The notes below the pieces were generated by a model, which worked only from the letters and a program-made list of their open reading frames with translations, ran no database searches and was not told where the DNA came from. Made by a program: the position numbers and the translations under genes. From Chryseobacterium oranimense (lineage in GTDB: Bacteria > Bacteroidota > Bacteroidia > Flavobacteriales > Weeksellaceae), in NCBI RefSeq assembly GCF_900129755.1, contig NZ_FQWT01000002.1, positions 62,001 to 126,000 on the forward strand: a DNA stretch of 64,000 nucleotides, in the 5' to 3' direction. Below, piece after piece: positions 44,461 through 53,820 of this stretch. Each line of letters starts with the position of its first letter. Positions within the stretch are counted from its first letter, which is position 1.

Positions 44461-45483
44461 TTATCTGCTTACTAACCGGCCTCTGAAACCACCTCCGCCT
44501 CTGTTTTCACTGCTTCGGTTATTCTGTTGCGGTCTTGATGAATTTTCAGATCGGAAGCCTCCGCTTTTACCCCTGAATCCTCCACTGTTATTTTCTCTTT
44601 GCGGAGCTCTTTCTCTGTTCATTTCATTGTTTCCTCTGAATCCACCGCCTTTATTTTCTCTTTGGGGTCTTTCTCTGTTTGCTTCATTATTTCCTCTGAA
44701 ACCGCCATTGTTTCCATATCCTCCACGAACTCCGTTATTCTCAGAATTCCCTCTGAATCCACCGTTATTATTTTCATAACGGGTATTATCAGCCTGTTTA
44801 CGGAAACCTCCTGTATCTTCTCTTCCTGAACCTCTGAATCCGTTATTGGATCTGCTACCGGTTCGGATTACATTGAAGGTTGGATTGTCCATTCTACGGA
44901 ACCTGGATCTGTCTACTCTATACACATTGATATTTACATTCCTGTATCTTGGCATTACCGCATATCTTGGTGCATAATATGTTCTTCTGTAGTTCTGGAA
45001 GTAGACAACCGGACTCATTCCTCTGTAATAATTGTTTTGGAAAACAACGAACACTCTGGGCCCTAAAATTCTTTCCAATGCATAAAATCTGTCATAGTAC
45101 CATCTGTCCGGGTTGTATCTGTAAAAATTATTCCATGTGGAAAAACTTACATACAGGTTATTAAGTCTTAGGATCTGATCGATCTGCCAGCGGTTCAGCC
45201 TGTTATCTCTGAAGAATACATTCCAGTTGATGTTGACTATACTGTTTCTGTAGTCGTTATAGTATCCCTGGTAATAATCACTAGGATAATAGTCCTGTGG
45301 ATAGTTGTAATAATAATCGTCCGGGAAATAATTCCTGTCATCCTCATCATTATAATAGCCATCGTTTCCGTAACCATTTCCATTCTGATAATATCCGTCA
45401 TCTCCCCACCCATTATTTGGATACTGCTGGGCGGAAGACAAAACTGCCAGTCCCAAAGCAAATCCCAAAAATATTTTTTTCAT
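44461..45483 (-). CDS. Secreted low-complexity protein, Tyr/Asn/Asp-rich N-part and GGFRG-repeat C-part
   Basis: A 340-residue precursor with a signal peptide (1-18, SSAQ). Residues 20-80 are rich in Tyr, Asn, Gly and Asp. Residues 85-200 look more ordered (NINWNVFFRDNRLNRWQIDQILRLNNLY, YYDRFYALERILGPRVFVVFQNNYYRG). The last 140 residues hold repeated GGFRG(N/S) units with runs of Arg, Glu, Asn, Gly and Gln. The C-part is like RGG-rich disordered regions but is here on an exported protein. Function unknown. The Bacteroidota pattern of exported Arg/Gly-rich proteins suggests surface or matrix roles, which is only inference. Confidence 0.85.
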   Translation of the reverse strand: MKKIFLGFALGLAVLSSAQQYPNNGWGDDGYYQNGNGYGNDGYYNDEDDRNYFPDDYYYNYPQDYYPSDYYQGYYNDYRNSIVNINWNVFFRDNRLNRWQIDQILRLNNLYVSFSTWNNFYRYNPDRWYYDRFYALERILGPRVFVVFQNNYYRGMSPVVYFQNYRRTYYAPRYAVMPRYRNVNINVYRVDRSRFRRMDNPTFNVIRTGSRSNNGFRGSGREDTGGFRKQADNTRYENNNGGFRGNSENNGVRGGYGNNGGFRGNNEANRERPQRENKGGGFRGNNEMNRERAPQRENNSGGFRGKSGGFRSENSSRPQQNNRSSENRGGGGFRGRLVSR

Positions 45484-45547
45484 CTCTATAGTCGTTAATT
45501 GGTTAGTATATAACAGAATATCTCTATTCTATCTTTTGGATATAAAT

Positions 45548-45587
45548 ACAAAAAAGAAGTTAAATCCTAAGATTAAACTTCTTTTAA
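45548..45587 (-). terminator. Terminator after malQ
   Basis: On the minus strand, AAAGAAGTTTAATC pairs with GATTTAACTTCTTT (one mismatch) and a T run follows. Confidence 0.7.
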
Positions 45588-45622
45588 TTTAAAGTTAACT
45601 AATTGAAAATCAAATGTTAAAT

Positions 45623-48277
45623 TTACATTCTTCCACTATCTTTTACCCAATAAGCAATTTTTTTATTGAAAGATTCTTTCTCTTTCAGGTCTTCAAGCTT
45701 TAAATGCATCCTGTAGCGCCAGTAATGCGGGAAAACTGCGGGATTATTGATCCTTTCATTATCTATATGCGGATTAGTCAGCTCAGGGTCCGTAGCCAGA
45801 AATTCCTGGATCGGAAAGACAGCCAGCATGGCTTCCGTGTAAAGGTGCTGCTTCATAATAATCTCTGCAAGATGGGAATCCATTTCATCAGGAGCTTTTC
45901 CATACTGGATCAGCTGTTGGTTAAAATATTTCTGTGTCAATGCAGGATCTTCTTTCCACCACTGTCTCAGGGTTGAGCTGTCGTGTGAAGAAGCAGTTAC
46001 CACATTCATATAATCTGCTTTTTTAGGATTATAAAACGGAATATTTTCCGACGGCATTCTTTGAACCTTTAAAGCAATAATAGCCAGCTCATCCATTACA
46101 ATAGGCACGCAGGCAGGAACCATTCCAAGGTCTTCCCCGCAAATGAGCATTTTGGTTGCGTTAAGGATAACCGGAAGTTTTTCCATTGCTTTTTCATACC
46201 AGAGATGATCCTGCCTTTTGAAGAAATAATCATGGTAAAGATCATAAATTGCCTTTCTTTCCCAATCCGAAAGATAAGCATAGGAATCAGTGTTAAACAC
46301 ATTAAACCTTGGATGATAAACCTTTTCGCCATTCCTTTCTTCAGGAAGAAACAATACATTGGCACACAAAGAAATAAGCTGATCTTCCAAAGAACCTCTT
46401 GGATTCTTTTTGAAATATTCCGACAGCTTTCTCTGGGTATCAAATTCTTCTTTAAAAGAGTAAGTTCCGTTGTTATTGTTGTCAATGAATTCAAATACCT
46501 TATTGCTGTCTTCTCCGAAATATTTCCACAAAATCCTGTCGTTGATGAAAGGTTTACAATATCTGTTAAAATCAAAAGGAATATGTCTTGCTTTAAATTC
46601 ATCCAGAACTACAGGAACTGCAGGATAGAAATACCCTAAAATTCCCTGTGTGGCAGAAATCGGCATCCTCCATATCCTGAAAAACCCTAAAATATGATCG
46701 ATCCTCATGGCATCGAAATACTGTTCAAGTGCTTTGAACCTGTTTTTCCACCAGCGGTAATCATCCTCTTTCATGGCTTCCCAGTTGTAGGTAGGGAATT
46801 CCCAGTTCTGACCCAGCTCTGTAAACTGATCCGGCGGTGCTCCGGCCTGGAAATCCATTCCGAAAAGTTCAGGCTCGGTCCATGCTTCTACGGAGTATCT
46901 GTAAATACCAATCGGAAGATCTCCTTTTAGGGAAACTCCTAAGCTGTGGGTGTAATCGACGGCATCTTTTAATTGCAAATGAAGCTGATACTGTACCCAG
47001 GCATGAAGCATGGAAGCATCATAATCCTTACTTTTCGTAGTGAAGAACTGTGATATCTTACCTGCAATATATTTTTTATGAGTCTTCCAGTCGTTAAAAT
47101 TAGGGGTTTTATATTTATCTCTGAGTACGCAGAAAGCGGCATAAGGAGTCAGCCAGTAATCATTGTCTTTGATGAATTTCTTAAAGTTTCTGTCTTTGTA
47201 GATTTTCTCTTTTTCTACATTGAAAACAGCTTTTAAAAACTTCCATTTACCGGAAATCATCTTTTCGTAATCAATCAGGTCAAGAGCATTTAAGGCTTCT
47301 TTTTCAGCCTGGTATTCAGAAACTACTTCTTCCGGTAAAGCAAAATCAAGATTTTCCAGTGAGATATATTGCGGATGCAGTGCATAAACGGACACTGCAG
47401 CATACGGATAAGAGTCTGTCCATGAATAGTTGGCCGTAGTATCGTTAATCGGAAGGATCTGGATAATTCCAAGATTGGTTTCCTTCGTCCAGTCTGCAAG
47501 TTTTTTCAGATCGGAAAATTCTCCTACTCCAAAGCCATTTTCACTTCTCAAAGAAAAAACAGGAACTGCCACACCAGCGTCATGATACATCTGGTAAGAC
47601 TTAAATTTAAAGTAGTGGTTGGAAACAATCTGGAGCACATCTTTAAGCTGATTAGCAACCGTGAATCTGTTCTCCCCGGTCTCCACATCAATAATCCTTC
47701 CTTCTTTTTTACTGTAAATGCAGTATTTAAACTGAATAAATTCATTTTCAGGAATTTCAACGGAAGCTTCCCAGATTCCAAAATCTGTCTGCGAAAGGCG
47801 GATTGCTTTATTATAATCCCAGTTTCCTAAAGATGCCGTGCTTCCAAACAGGGCAATTTCCCAGTCCGGATTGTAAACAGGCGCCTCAATTCTGAATAAG
47901 TGGGTGTGTTTCTTTAAAATGACAGCTTTCTCCGGAACAAACTGGTTTAGCTTATTGTAAAGAATTTTATTGTTTAAATAATTTTCAGGGAAGTTTTTAT
48001 TATTCCATTCATCGAAAATAATAAATTCCTTATAGTTGTGGGAGAAATTAAGATTGTGCAGCACAAATTCTTCTCTGAGAATATTGCCTTTTTCGTCGGC
48101 AAGCTGATATTTATAAGAGATTGATTTTGAGAAATAATCTACTTCACATTTCCAAATACCGTTCTCCGCATTGAACATGGTATGAGTCTGGATAACAGCA
48201 CCTTCACCATCTACAATCATAAGCTGCAGATTCTGTCCGGCCATTGCATTATATCCTACATTAAAGTATAGCTTCAT
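45623..48277 (-). CDS. malQ: 4-alpha-glucanotransferase (amylomaltase, GH77) with N-terminal starch-binding domains
   Basis: An 884-residue protein. Two CBM20-like domains occupy about 1-230 (LFRIEAPVYNPDWEIALFGSTASLGNWDYNKAIRLSQTDFGIWEASV). The GH77 barrel follows, with SRS-like QILPINDTTANYSWTDSYPYAAVSVYALHPQYI, nucleophile region DAMRIDHILGFFRIW, acid/base region LICGEDLGMVP, and the transition-state stabiliser in TASSHDSSTLRQWW. It moves glucan segments between maltodextrins during glycogen or starch use, in the cytoplasm. Length matches plant DPE2-like enzymes with N-terminal CBM20, as is usual in Bacteroidota. It is a single gene here. Confidence 0.94.
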   Translation of the reverse strand: MKLYFNVGYNAMAGQNLQLMIVDGEGAVIQTHTMFNAENGIWKCEVDYFSKSISYKYQLADEKGNILREEFVLHNLNFSHNYKEFIIFDEWNNKNFPENYLNNKILYNKLNQFVPEKAVILKKHTHLFRIEAPVYNPDWEIALFGSTASLGNWDYNKAIRLSQTDFGIWEASVEIPENEFIQFKYCIYSKKEGRIIDVETGENRFTVANQLKDVLQIVSNHYFKFKSYQMYHDAGVAVPVFSLRSENGFGVGEFSDLKKLADWTKETNLGIIQILPINDTTANYSWTDSYPYAAVSVYALHPQYISLENLDFALPEEVVSEYQAEKEALNALDLIDYEKMISGKWKFLKAVFNVEKEKIYKDRNFKKFIKDNDYWLTPYAAFCVLRDKYKTPNFNDWKTHKKYIAGKISQFFTTKSKDYDASMLHAWVQYQLHLQLKDAVDYTHSLGVSLKGDLPIGIYRYSVEAWTEPELFGMDFQAGAPPDQFTELGQNWEFPTYNWEAMKEDDYRWWKNRFKALEQYFDAMRIDHILGFFRIWRMPISATQGILGYFYPAVPVVLDEFKARHIPFDFNRYCKPFINDRILWKYFGEDSNKVFEFIDNNNNGTYSFKEEFDTQRKLSEYFKKNPRGSLEDQLISLCANVLFLPEERNGEKVYHPRFNVFNTDSYAYLSDWERKAIYDLYHDYFFKRQDHLWYEKAMEKLPVILNATKMLICGEDLGMVPACVPIVMDELAIIALKVQRMPSENIPFYNPKKADYMNVVTASSHDSSTLRQWWKEDPALTQKYFNQQLIQYGKAPDEMDSHLAEIIMKQHLYTEAMLAVFPIQEFLATDPELTNPHIDNERINNPAVFPHYWRYRMHLKLEDLKEKESFNKKIAYWVKDSGRM

Positions 48278-48344
48278 CTATATTTTTTTTATAAAAATAC
48301 ATTATAATATCGAAAAATAAAACTTATTGAAGATCAAATAATCA

Positions 48345-48380
48345 TTAAAAAAACCTTTCCAAAATTACTTGAAAAGGTTT
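48345..48380 (-). terminator. Terminator after the T9SS-sorted protein
   Basis: On the minus strand AAACCTTTTC / GGAAAGGTTT (one mismatch) is followed by a T tract. Confidence 0.7.
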
Positions 48381-48425
48381 ACGTTTTATTAGAGTTAAAA
48401 TAATTTACATCAATAATATAAGCTT

Positions 48426-49592
48426 TTATTGGGTAACTATAATTTTTTTACTTAATAATACTTTGCCGGATTCATCTGTAATGTTGACAATATAGGCTCC
48501 GTTTATTAAATTTTTAAGGAGTACCTGCTGATTAAGAGAACCATCTTTAACAGAAAGGTCCTGTTTACCCACATTTTTCCCGGAAATATCAAAAACACTA
48601 AGCTTCAGATTTCCTTTTACAGATTTGTCATTTACATTAACATTGATGAAATGCTCGTTTACTCTGGTCGGGAAAATATCAATATTAGCCAGGGCACTGA
48701 CTGAAGAAGTTCTGTCGTTGGCAAAATATCTGCTCGCCAGATCATAAATATGAGGCTTCTCTCCGCCCGGAAGAGCTTTTGCCTGCAATGTCTGTAAATC
48801 TACTTCATATAGATTATCTCCTTTAGCACTTGCAATAACTACTTTTCCTTTGGAATTCACTGCGGAACCGTTCACTGAGTAATTATCCGGAATTCCGGAA
48901 ATTTTACCTACAAATTTTGCCTTTAGTTCCTTGGCAGTTACTTTAAAAACATTTCCTGAAGCGGAAAAAACATAAAAATTATTTTCAGCATCTGCAATCA
49001 TATCGCCACCAAAACCGGTTTCCATTGCTGTAAATGAGTTTTTCCCATTGGAAGCATCATCTGTAATAATTCCTAAATCGCTTACGATATACTGATTGCC
49101 CTTTTTGCTGATCTGCAATAACTGGGTTCCTGCATTATTGAGGGCATAAATATTTCCGTCATATCCTGTAGCCATTCTTGTTATGTGAGAATTAATATCG
49201 CAGGAAGTTATTTTTGAAACGGTATTCTCCACCAAAGTGATCTCCTTTGTTTTCGCATTCAAAACATAAATATTGGATGAAAACATGGGCATATACACAA
49301 GGTTATTGTTTGACGGGTCATAAGCCAGAGCCGCCATTGTCACTGCCTGGGAATGGCTGTAAGAATTTTTATCTTCCGCTACAGGACCTTTTCTATCCTG
49401 GGAAAATACTTTTGCTGTCTCTTCAGATGAAAATACTTTTTCTCCGGAAGTTCCGTTTGCCGCATTCATGACACGGAAATCGCTAAACACTATGCTGGAG
49501 GTATCTTTTCCTGCAATAGCAAAAAAGTCCTGCTGTGCCTGGACATTAGCACCAAGCACAAGCAGAAAAAGAGGGAATAAATGTTTCTTCAT
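48426..49592 (-). CDS. Secreted protein with C-terminal type IX sorting domain
   Basis: A 388-residue precursor: signal peptide (1-19, VQAQ), a beta-propeller-like region (about 60-300, with repeats such as GYDGNIYALNNAGTQLLQISKKGNQYIVSDLG), then a C-terminal type A sorting domain (about 310-388) ending in the typical KVLLSKKIIVTQ and containing INGAYIVNITDESGK. The sorting domain sends the protein through the type IX secretion system of Bacteroidota and is then removed or attached to the surface. The propeller part suggests binding rather than catalysis. It lies after a terminator and before cysS on the same strand. Confidence 0.9.
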   Translation of the reverse strand: MKKHLFPLFLLVLGANVQAQQDFFAIAGKDTSSIVFSDFRVMNAANGTSGEKVFSSEETAKVFSQDRKGPVAEDKNSYSHSQAVTMAALAYDPSNNNLVYMPMFSSNIYVLNAKTKEITLVENTVSKITSCDINSHITRMATGYDGNIYALNNAGTQLLQISKKGNQYIVSDLGIITDDASNGKNSFTAMETGFGGDMIADAENNFYVFSASGNVFKVTAKELKAKFVGKISGIPDNYSVNGSAVNSKGKVVIASAKGDNLYEVDLQTLQAKALPGGEKPHIYDLASRYFANDRTSSVSALANIDIFPTRVNEHFINVNVNDKSVKGNLKLSVFDISGKNVGKQDLSVKDGSLNQQVLLKNLINGAYIVNITDESGKVLLSKKIIVTQ

Positions 49593-49750
49593 ACAATGTA
49601 GAATTTAGATTCGTGATCATTTTAGTTATAACTAAGTTACACATTTTACCAATTAAATGATAAAAAAATATTAGTATTTACATAACATTTACAATCATTT
49701 AATGTAATCTTTGAAATAATAACAATTTAAATTCTATTATTCCTCATATA

Positions 49751-49815
49751 AAAACTCCCGCCGGTTACACAGATTACAACAGATTGATCTGCAGAATCCA
49801 CGTGACCGGCGGGAG
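49751..49815 (-). terminator. Terminator of cysS with an unusually long loop
   Basis: A 14-base stem starting CTCCCGCCGG (one G-T pair) encloses a loop of about 33 bases, itself able to form CAGAT-TGA-TCTG. T residues follow on the minus strand. The long stem and inner hairpin are more elaborate than the other terminators here. Confidence 0.7.
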
Positions 49816-49834
49816 CTTATTATGTATTTGAGAT

Positions 49835-51301
49835 TTAATTCAGAACGTAAGTTGTTCCGTCCCTTCCGTCTTTTAACTCAATACCTTCGGCAAGAAGTTT
49901 ATCTCTGATCTGGTCCGAAAGATCAAAGTTTTTTGATTTTCTAGCCTGGTTTCTAAGTTCTATTAAAACTTTCAAAGTCTGGTCAAGCTTCTCATTATTA
50001 TTTTCTTCAATATTCTGGAGTCCTAAAACATCAAATACAAATGCATTCATTGTAGATTTTAAATCTTCAAGGTCTTCAGCAGAGATCGTTTCTTTACCGT
50101 CATTTAAAGCAAAAATATATTTTACAGCTTCAAATAAGTGAGCGATAAGAATCGGAGAATTGAAATCATCAGCCAGGGCATCATAAGATTTGGCCTTCCA
50201 TTCTTTAAGATCAAAACCTGATTGTTTTTCGTTATCAGGAGTCACAGAGTTTAATAGTTTAATGGCTTCCATTAATCTGATAAACCCTTTTTCACTCGCG
50301 ATCATTGCATCATTGGAAATATCCAGCACACTTCTGTAATGTGCCTGCAGGAAGCAAAAACGTACGATGGTAGGATGAAAAGGTTTTTCGAAGAAATCGT
50401 TTTCTCCCGTAACCAGCTGCATAGGAAGAATATAATTTCCTGTGGATTTACTCATACGCTGGGAATTCATGGTCAGCATATTGGCATGCATCCAGTAATT
50501 AACCGGAGCAACATCATTGCAGGCTTTTCCCTGTGCAATTTCACATTCGTGGTGTGGGAATTTCAAATCCATTCCGCCGCCGTGAATATCAAATTTTTCA
50601 CCTAAATATTTAGTACTCATTGCTGTACATTCAAGATGCCATCCCGGGAAACCTTCGCCCCAGGGAGAATTCCATCTCATGATGTGAGCCGGGGATGCTT
50701 TTTTCCAAAGTGCAAAATCCTGAGGGTTTTTCTTTTCACCTTGTCCGTCAAGGTCGCGGGTATTGGCAAAAAGCTCTTCGATATTACGTTTTGAAAGTTC
50801 ACCATAGTTCAGTCCTCTCTTGTTGTATTCCAGAACATCAAAATATACAGAACCGTTACTTTCGTAAGCAAAACCTCTTTCTATAAGCTTTTGGGTAAGC
50901 TCTATCTGTTCTACAATGTGGCCTGTAGCCGTAGGCTCAATATTGGGAGGAAGAAGATTGAACAATTCCAATACTTTATGAAAATCTACAGTATATTTCT
51001 GTACGATTTCCATAGGCTCCAGTTTTTCCAGACGGGTTTGTTTCACGAATCTGTCATTTTCAACATTTCCGTCGTCTGTAAGGTGCCCGGCATCGGTAAT
51101 ATTTCTTACATATCTTACTTTATACCCTAAATGCATCAGAGTACGGTAGATAAAATCAAAGGAAAGGAAGGTTCTTACGTTTCCCAGATGCACATTGCTG
51201 TACACGGTAGGTCCGCAGACATACATCCCTACGTTTCCTTCTAAAATAGGCTTAAATATTTCTTTCTCTCCTGTAAGGGAGTTGTATAGTTTTAATTGCA
51301 T
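49835..51301 (-). CDS. cysS: Cysteinyl-tRNA synthetase
   Basis: A 488-residue class I synthetase that charges tRNA-Cys. Motifs are [17 protein letters not shown] (HIGH region and first zinc Cys), [10 protein letters not shown] with further zinc ligands and [18 protein letters not shown], and the KMSKS loop QRMSKSTGN. The C-terminal anticodon-binding domain is helical. Length is typical. It is the only aminoacyl-tRNA synthetase in the window and stands as a single gene with its own terminator. Confidence 0.96.
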   Translation of the reverse strand: MQLKLYNSLTGEKEIFKPILEGNVGMYVCGPTVYSNVHLGNVRTFLSFDFIYRTLMHLGYKVRYVRNITDAGHLTDDGNVENDRFVKQTRLEKLEPMEIVQKYTVDFHKVLELFNLLPPNIEPTATGHIVEQIELTQKLIERGFAYESNGSVYFDVLEYNKRGLNYGELSKRNIEELFANTRDLDGQGEKKNPQDFALWKKASPAHIMRWNSPWGEGFPGWHLECTAMSTKYLGEKFDIHGGGMDLKFPHHECEIAQGKACNDVAPVNYWMHANMLTMNSQRMSKSTGNYILPMQLVTGENDFFEKPFHPTIVRFCFLQAHYRSVLDISNDAMIASEKGFIRLMEAIKLLNSVTPDNEKQSGFDLKEWKAKSYDALADDFNSPILIAHLFEAVKYIFALNDGKETISAEDLEDLKSTMNAFVFDVLGLQNIEENNNEKLDQTLKVLIELRNQARKSKNFDLSDQIRDKLLAEGIELKDGRDGTTYVLN

Positions 51302-51360
51302 TTTTTTAAATTAAAAGATTCAATGATTAAAGGATTTAAAAATTAGTTAAAATAATTTTA

Positions 51361-51384
51361 ACCACAACAGATAATTGTTGTGAG
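51361..51384 (-). terminator. Hairpin downstream of dinB
   Basis: A 7-base perfect stem CACAACA / TGTTGTG lies between the dinB stop and the cysS start. The T tract on the minus strand is weak, so termination may be partial. Confidence 0.45.
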
Positions 51385-51422
51385 AAAAATTTTATTTGAA
51401 ACTTTTTTAAATATAACCATTA

Positions 51423-51854
51423 TTAAATTGCTTTTAAATGATACTGCAGATGATCAATATAATCCTGAATAATGTACTCTAATGTGAAAGTCTGGGGAAC
51501 TGTTTTTGTGGTATCACAGGTCCTCTGCAAAGCTTCATCAGGAATATTCTCTACGGTATGAACGATCTGAAAATTTAAAGATTTCCAGAGAATGATCACT
51601 TCTGAAGCCGGAATATTCTGATAATTCTGCGCTTTTACCCAGAAATCCTGATCATAAACAATATTGTCATTCTCTTTATATTGTGTAACCACAAATCTAC
51701 GGATATTCGTCAATGCACTGTCGCAAAGATGGCCTAAAATTTCTTTTTTCGACCATTTTTCCGGAGAAGGCTTATATGACCATTCTTCCTCAGAAATGTT
51801 TTCAAATCTCTGAAGTTCGGCGTCGACAATATTTTTAAGGATCTGGTAATTCAT
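51423..51854 (-). CDS. DinB family protein
   Basis: A 143-residue four-helix protein of the DinB/DUF664 type (MNYQILKNIVDAELQRFENISEEEWSYKPSPEKWSKKEILGHLCDSALTN). A metal-binding triad is expected from His42 (GHLCDSA) and the C-terminal DHLQYHL (His133, His137). DinB proteins include bacillithiol transferases and other thiol-dependent enzymes; because bshA is in this same window, a bacillithiol role is possible but not shown. It follows folE by 3 bases, so the two are one operon. Confidence 0.85.
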   Translation of the reverse strand: MNYQILKNIVDAELQRFENISEEEWSYKPSPEKWSKKEILGHLCDSALTNIRRFVVTQYKENDNIVYDQDFWVKAQNYQNIPASEVIILWKSLNFQIVHTVENIPDEALQRTCDTTKTVPQTFTLEYIIQDYIDHLQYHLKAI

Positions 51855-51857
51855 TTA

Positions 51858-52526
51858 TTAATAATCAAGTTTTGCATGACTTCCTACATAATGAAGGAAT
51901 TCCTGTCTGGTGATCGGGTTGGTCCTGAAAATTCCACTCAGTTCCGCTGTGATGGTAGAACTTGCCGTATCTTTTATTCCTCTGCAGTTCACACATAGAT
52001 GTTTTGCATCAATAATGCATGCCACATCTTTAGTACCCAGTGCTTCTTTCAAAGCATCTACGATCTGCATGGTCAGTCTTTCCTGAACCTGTGGTCTTTT
52101 TGCATAATAATCCACAATCCTGTTGATCTTGGAAAGGCCAATCACTTCTCCGTTTGAAATGTAGGCTACATGGGCTCTTCCGATGATCGGCAGAAAATGG
52201 TGCTCGCAGAAAGAATATACGGTAATATCCTTTTCCACCAGCATCTGGCGGTATTTGTACTTATTGGAAAAAGTGGAAATTCCCGGTTTATTTTCAGGAA
52301 GAAGACCTCCAAAAATTTCGTTCACATACATTTTGGCAACACGTCTCGGTGAGTCTTTCAAAGAATCATCCGTCATGTCCATCCCCAGCGTTTCCATAAT
52401 TTCACCGAAAAGTTCGGTAATTTTTTCTATTTTTTCCTCTGGCGATTTATCAAATGCATCTTTCCTAATAGGCGTATGTTCTTTTCCTGTGAAAATATCA
52501 TCGTCGTTATCGGTAAAATCAACCAT
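51858..52526 (-). CDS. folE: GTP cyclohydrolase I
   Basis: A 222-residue enzyme that makes dihydroneopterin triphosphate from GTP, the first step of folate. It has a disordered acidic N-terminus, then the FolE core with CEHHFLPIIGRAHVAYISNGEVIGLSKINRIVDYYAKRPQVQERLTMQI and HLCVNCRGIKDTASSTITAELSGIF, both holding the zinc and substrate residues. The gene lies in a pair with dinB. Together with MetF and the MetH parts downstream, folate supply and use are encoded within a few kilobases. Confidence 0.95.
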   Translation of the reverse strand: MVDFTDNDDDIFTGKEHTPIRKDAFDKSPEEKIEKITELFGEIMETLGMDMTDDSLKDSPRRVAKMYVNEIFGGLLPENKPGISTFSNKYKYRQMLVEKDITVYSFCEHHFLPIIGRAHVAYISNGEVIGLSKINRIVDYYAKRPQVQERLTMQIVDALKEALGTKDVACIIDAKHLCVNCRGIKDTASSTITAELSGIFRTNPITRQEFLHYVGSHAKLDY

Positions 52527-52543
52527 TTTTATTTAATTTGCAA

Positions 52544-52551
52544 CAAAAATA
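52544..52551 (-). promoter_or_regulatory. -7 element of the folE-dinB promoter
   Basis: Minus strand TATTTTTG fits TAnnTTTG, 17 bases before the folE ATG. The -33 position lacks a clear TTTG. Confidence 0.5.
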
Positions 52552-52615
52552 CGGATAAAATCTGTTCAGTAATTTCATTTTGAACGAAAAACATTATCCT
52601 TTCTCAACTTAGCCT

Positions 52616-53770
52616 ATGATTATCGTTGAAGAAGTACAGAACGAAAACCAGAAAAAGGAATTTTTAGAATTTCCTGCAAGACTTTACCGGCAAGATAAAA
52701 ACTATATAAGACCCCGAAATCAGGATATTGAGGAGATTTTTGATCCTGAAAAAAATAAATCATTCCAGAATGGGGAATGTACCCGGTTTTTATTTAAAAA
52801 TAAACAAAATGAAACGGTAGGAAAAGTAGCCGTCTTTATTTCCGGCCTTTATGAACAAAAGCAGCCCACCGGAGGAATTGGTTTTTTCGACTGTATTAAT
52901 GACCAGGCAACAGCAGATTTTATTTTTGATCACTGCAGGACCTGGCTTCAGAAACGAGGGCTGGAAGCGATGGACGGACCGATTAACTTCGGGGAGCGGG
53001 ATAAGTTCTGGGGGCTTTTAACGGAAGGATTTGCTGAGCCACTTTTCGGAATGAATTACAATTTTCCTTATTACAAAGAACTGTTTGAAAACTATGGTTT
53101 TAAGCTGTATTTTGAACAGCTTTGCTTTTCGAGACCTATCTTCGCCGATGTTTCAAGGATTTTTACACTCATGCATACGAAACACAGCAGAAATCCAGCC
53201 ATCTCCGCAAGACCAATGAAAAAAAATGCCCTGCCTAAATTTGCAAAGGATTTTACGGAGATCTATAATCAGGCATGGGCTGCCCATGGTGAGGGGAAAC
53301 AGCTTGAGGAAGCCAAGGTCCTGAAAATGTTCAATACGATGAAACCGATTATCAATGAACATATTTCCTGGTTTGTGTATGAGAATGAAAAGCCTATTGC
53401 CATGTGGATGAATCTTCCGGACGTGAACCAATGGTTCAAATACCTCAACGGTAAATTCGGAGTTCTGGAAAAGCTGAAATTTTTATGGATAAAACAATTC
53501 GTCAGGAATGAGAAAATGGTAGGACTGGTATTTGGTGTTGTCCCGGAATGGCAAAAAAAGGGAATTGACGGTTATATGATCTGGGAAGGCACTCAGCATC
53601 TGAGAAAACATACGGATTTTAAAACAACAGAACTTCAGTGGATTGGTGATTTCAATCCCAAAATGATCAAAATAGCGGAAAGCCTCGATACCACTGTGAC
53701 CAGGAAGCTGGTGACTTACCGGTATTTATTTGACCGTAACAAGGAATTTGAAAGACATCCTATTCTTTAA
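52616..53770 (+). CDS. GNAT-like acyltransferase of unknown substrate
   Basis: A 384-residue protein of a type often called hypothetical or N-acetyltransferase in Bacteroidota (VEEVQNENQKKEFLEFPARLYRQDKNYIRPRNQDIEEIFDPEKN). A central GNAT-like strand-helix order is seen (VGKVAVFISGLYEQ; GIGFFDCINDQATADFIFDHCRTWLQKRGLEAMDGPINF), and a second GNAT-like repeat lies in the C-terminal half (VGLVFGVVPEWQKKGIDGYMIWEGTQHLRKH, TTELQWIGDFNPKMIKIAESLD). It is the only + strand gene between 43 and 63.8 kb, divergent from folE and convergent with metF. Substrate unknown. Confidence 0.85.
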   Translation: MIIVEEVQNENQKKEFLEFPARLYRQDKNYIRPRNQDIEEIFDPEKNKSFQNGECTRFLFKNKQNETVGKVAVFISGLYEQKQPTGGIGFFDCINDQATADFIFDHCRTWLQKRGLEAMDGPINFGERDKFWGLLTEGFAEPLFGMNYNFPYYKELFENYGFKLYFEQLCFSRPIFADVSRIFTLMHTKHSRNPAISARPMKKNALPKFAKDFTEIYNQAWAAHGEGKQLEEAKVLKMFNTMKPIINEHISWFVYENEKPIAMWMNLPDVNQWFKYLNGKFGVLEKLKFLWIKQFVRNEKMVGLVFGVVPEWQKKGIDGYMIWEGTQHLRKHTDFKTTELQWIGDFNPKMIKIAESLDTTVTRKLVTYRYLFDRNKEFERHPIL

Positions 53771-53773
53771 AAT

Positions 53774-53805
53774 AAAAAATCCTGCTGTTTCACAGCAGGA
53801 TTCCT
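53774..53805. terminator. Bidirectional terminator between the GNAT-like gene and metF
   Basis: A perfect 11-base stem AATCCTGCTGT / ACAGCAGGATT with a TTC loop. The minus strand side has the better T tract, so it probably ends the methionine operon and also the convergent gene. Confidence 0.85.
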
Positions 53806-53820
53806 TTCATTGGTACTCTA

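Noticed and set aside
46096..46602. 168-codon minus strand frame within malQ
   Set aside because: Same strand, different frame of malQ; the malQ frame has all catalytic motifs and no frameshift.
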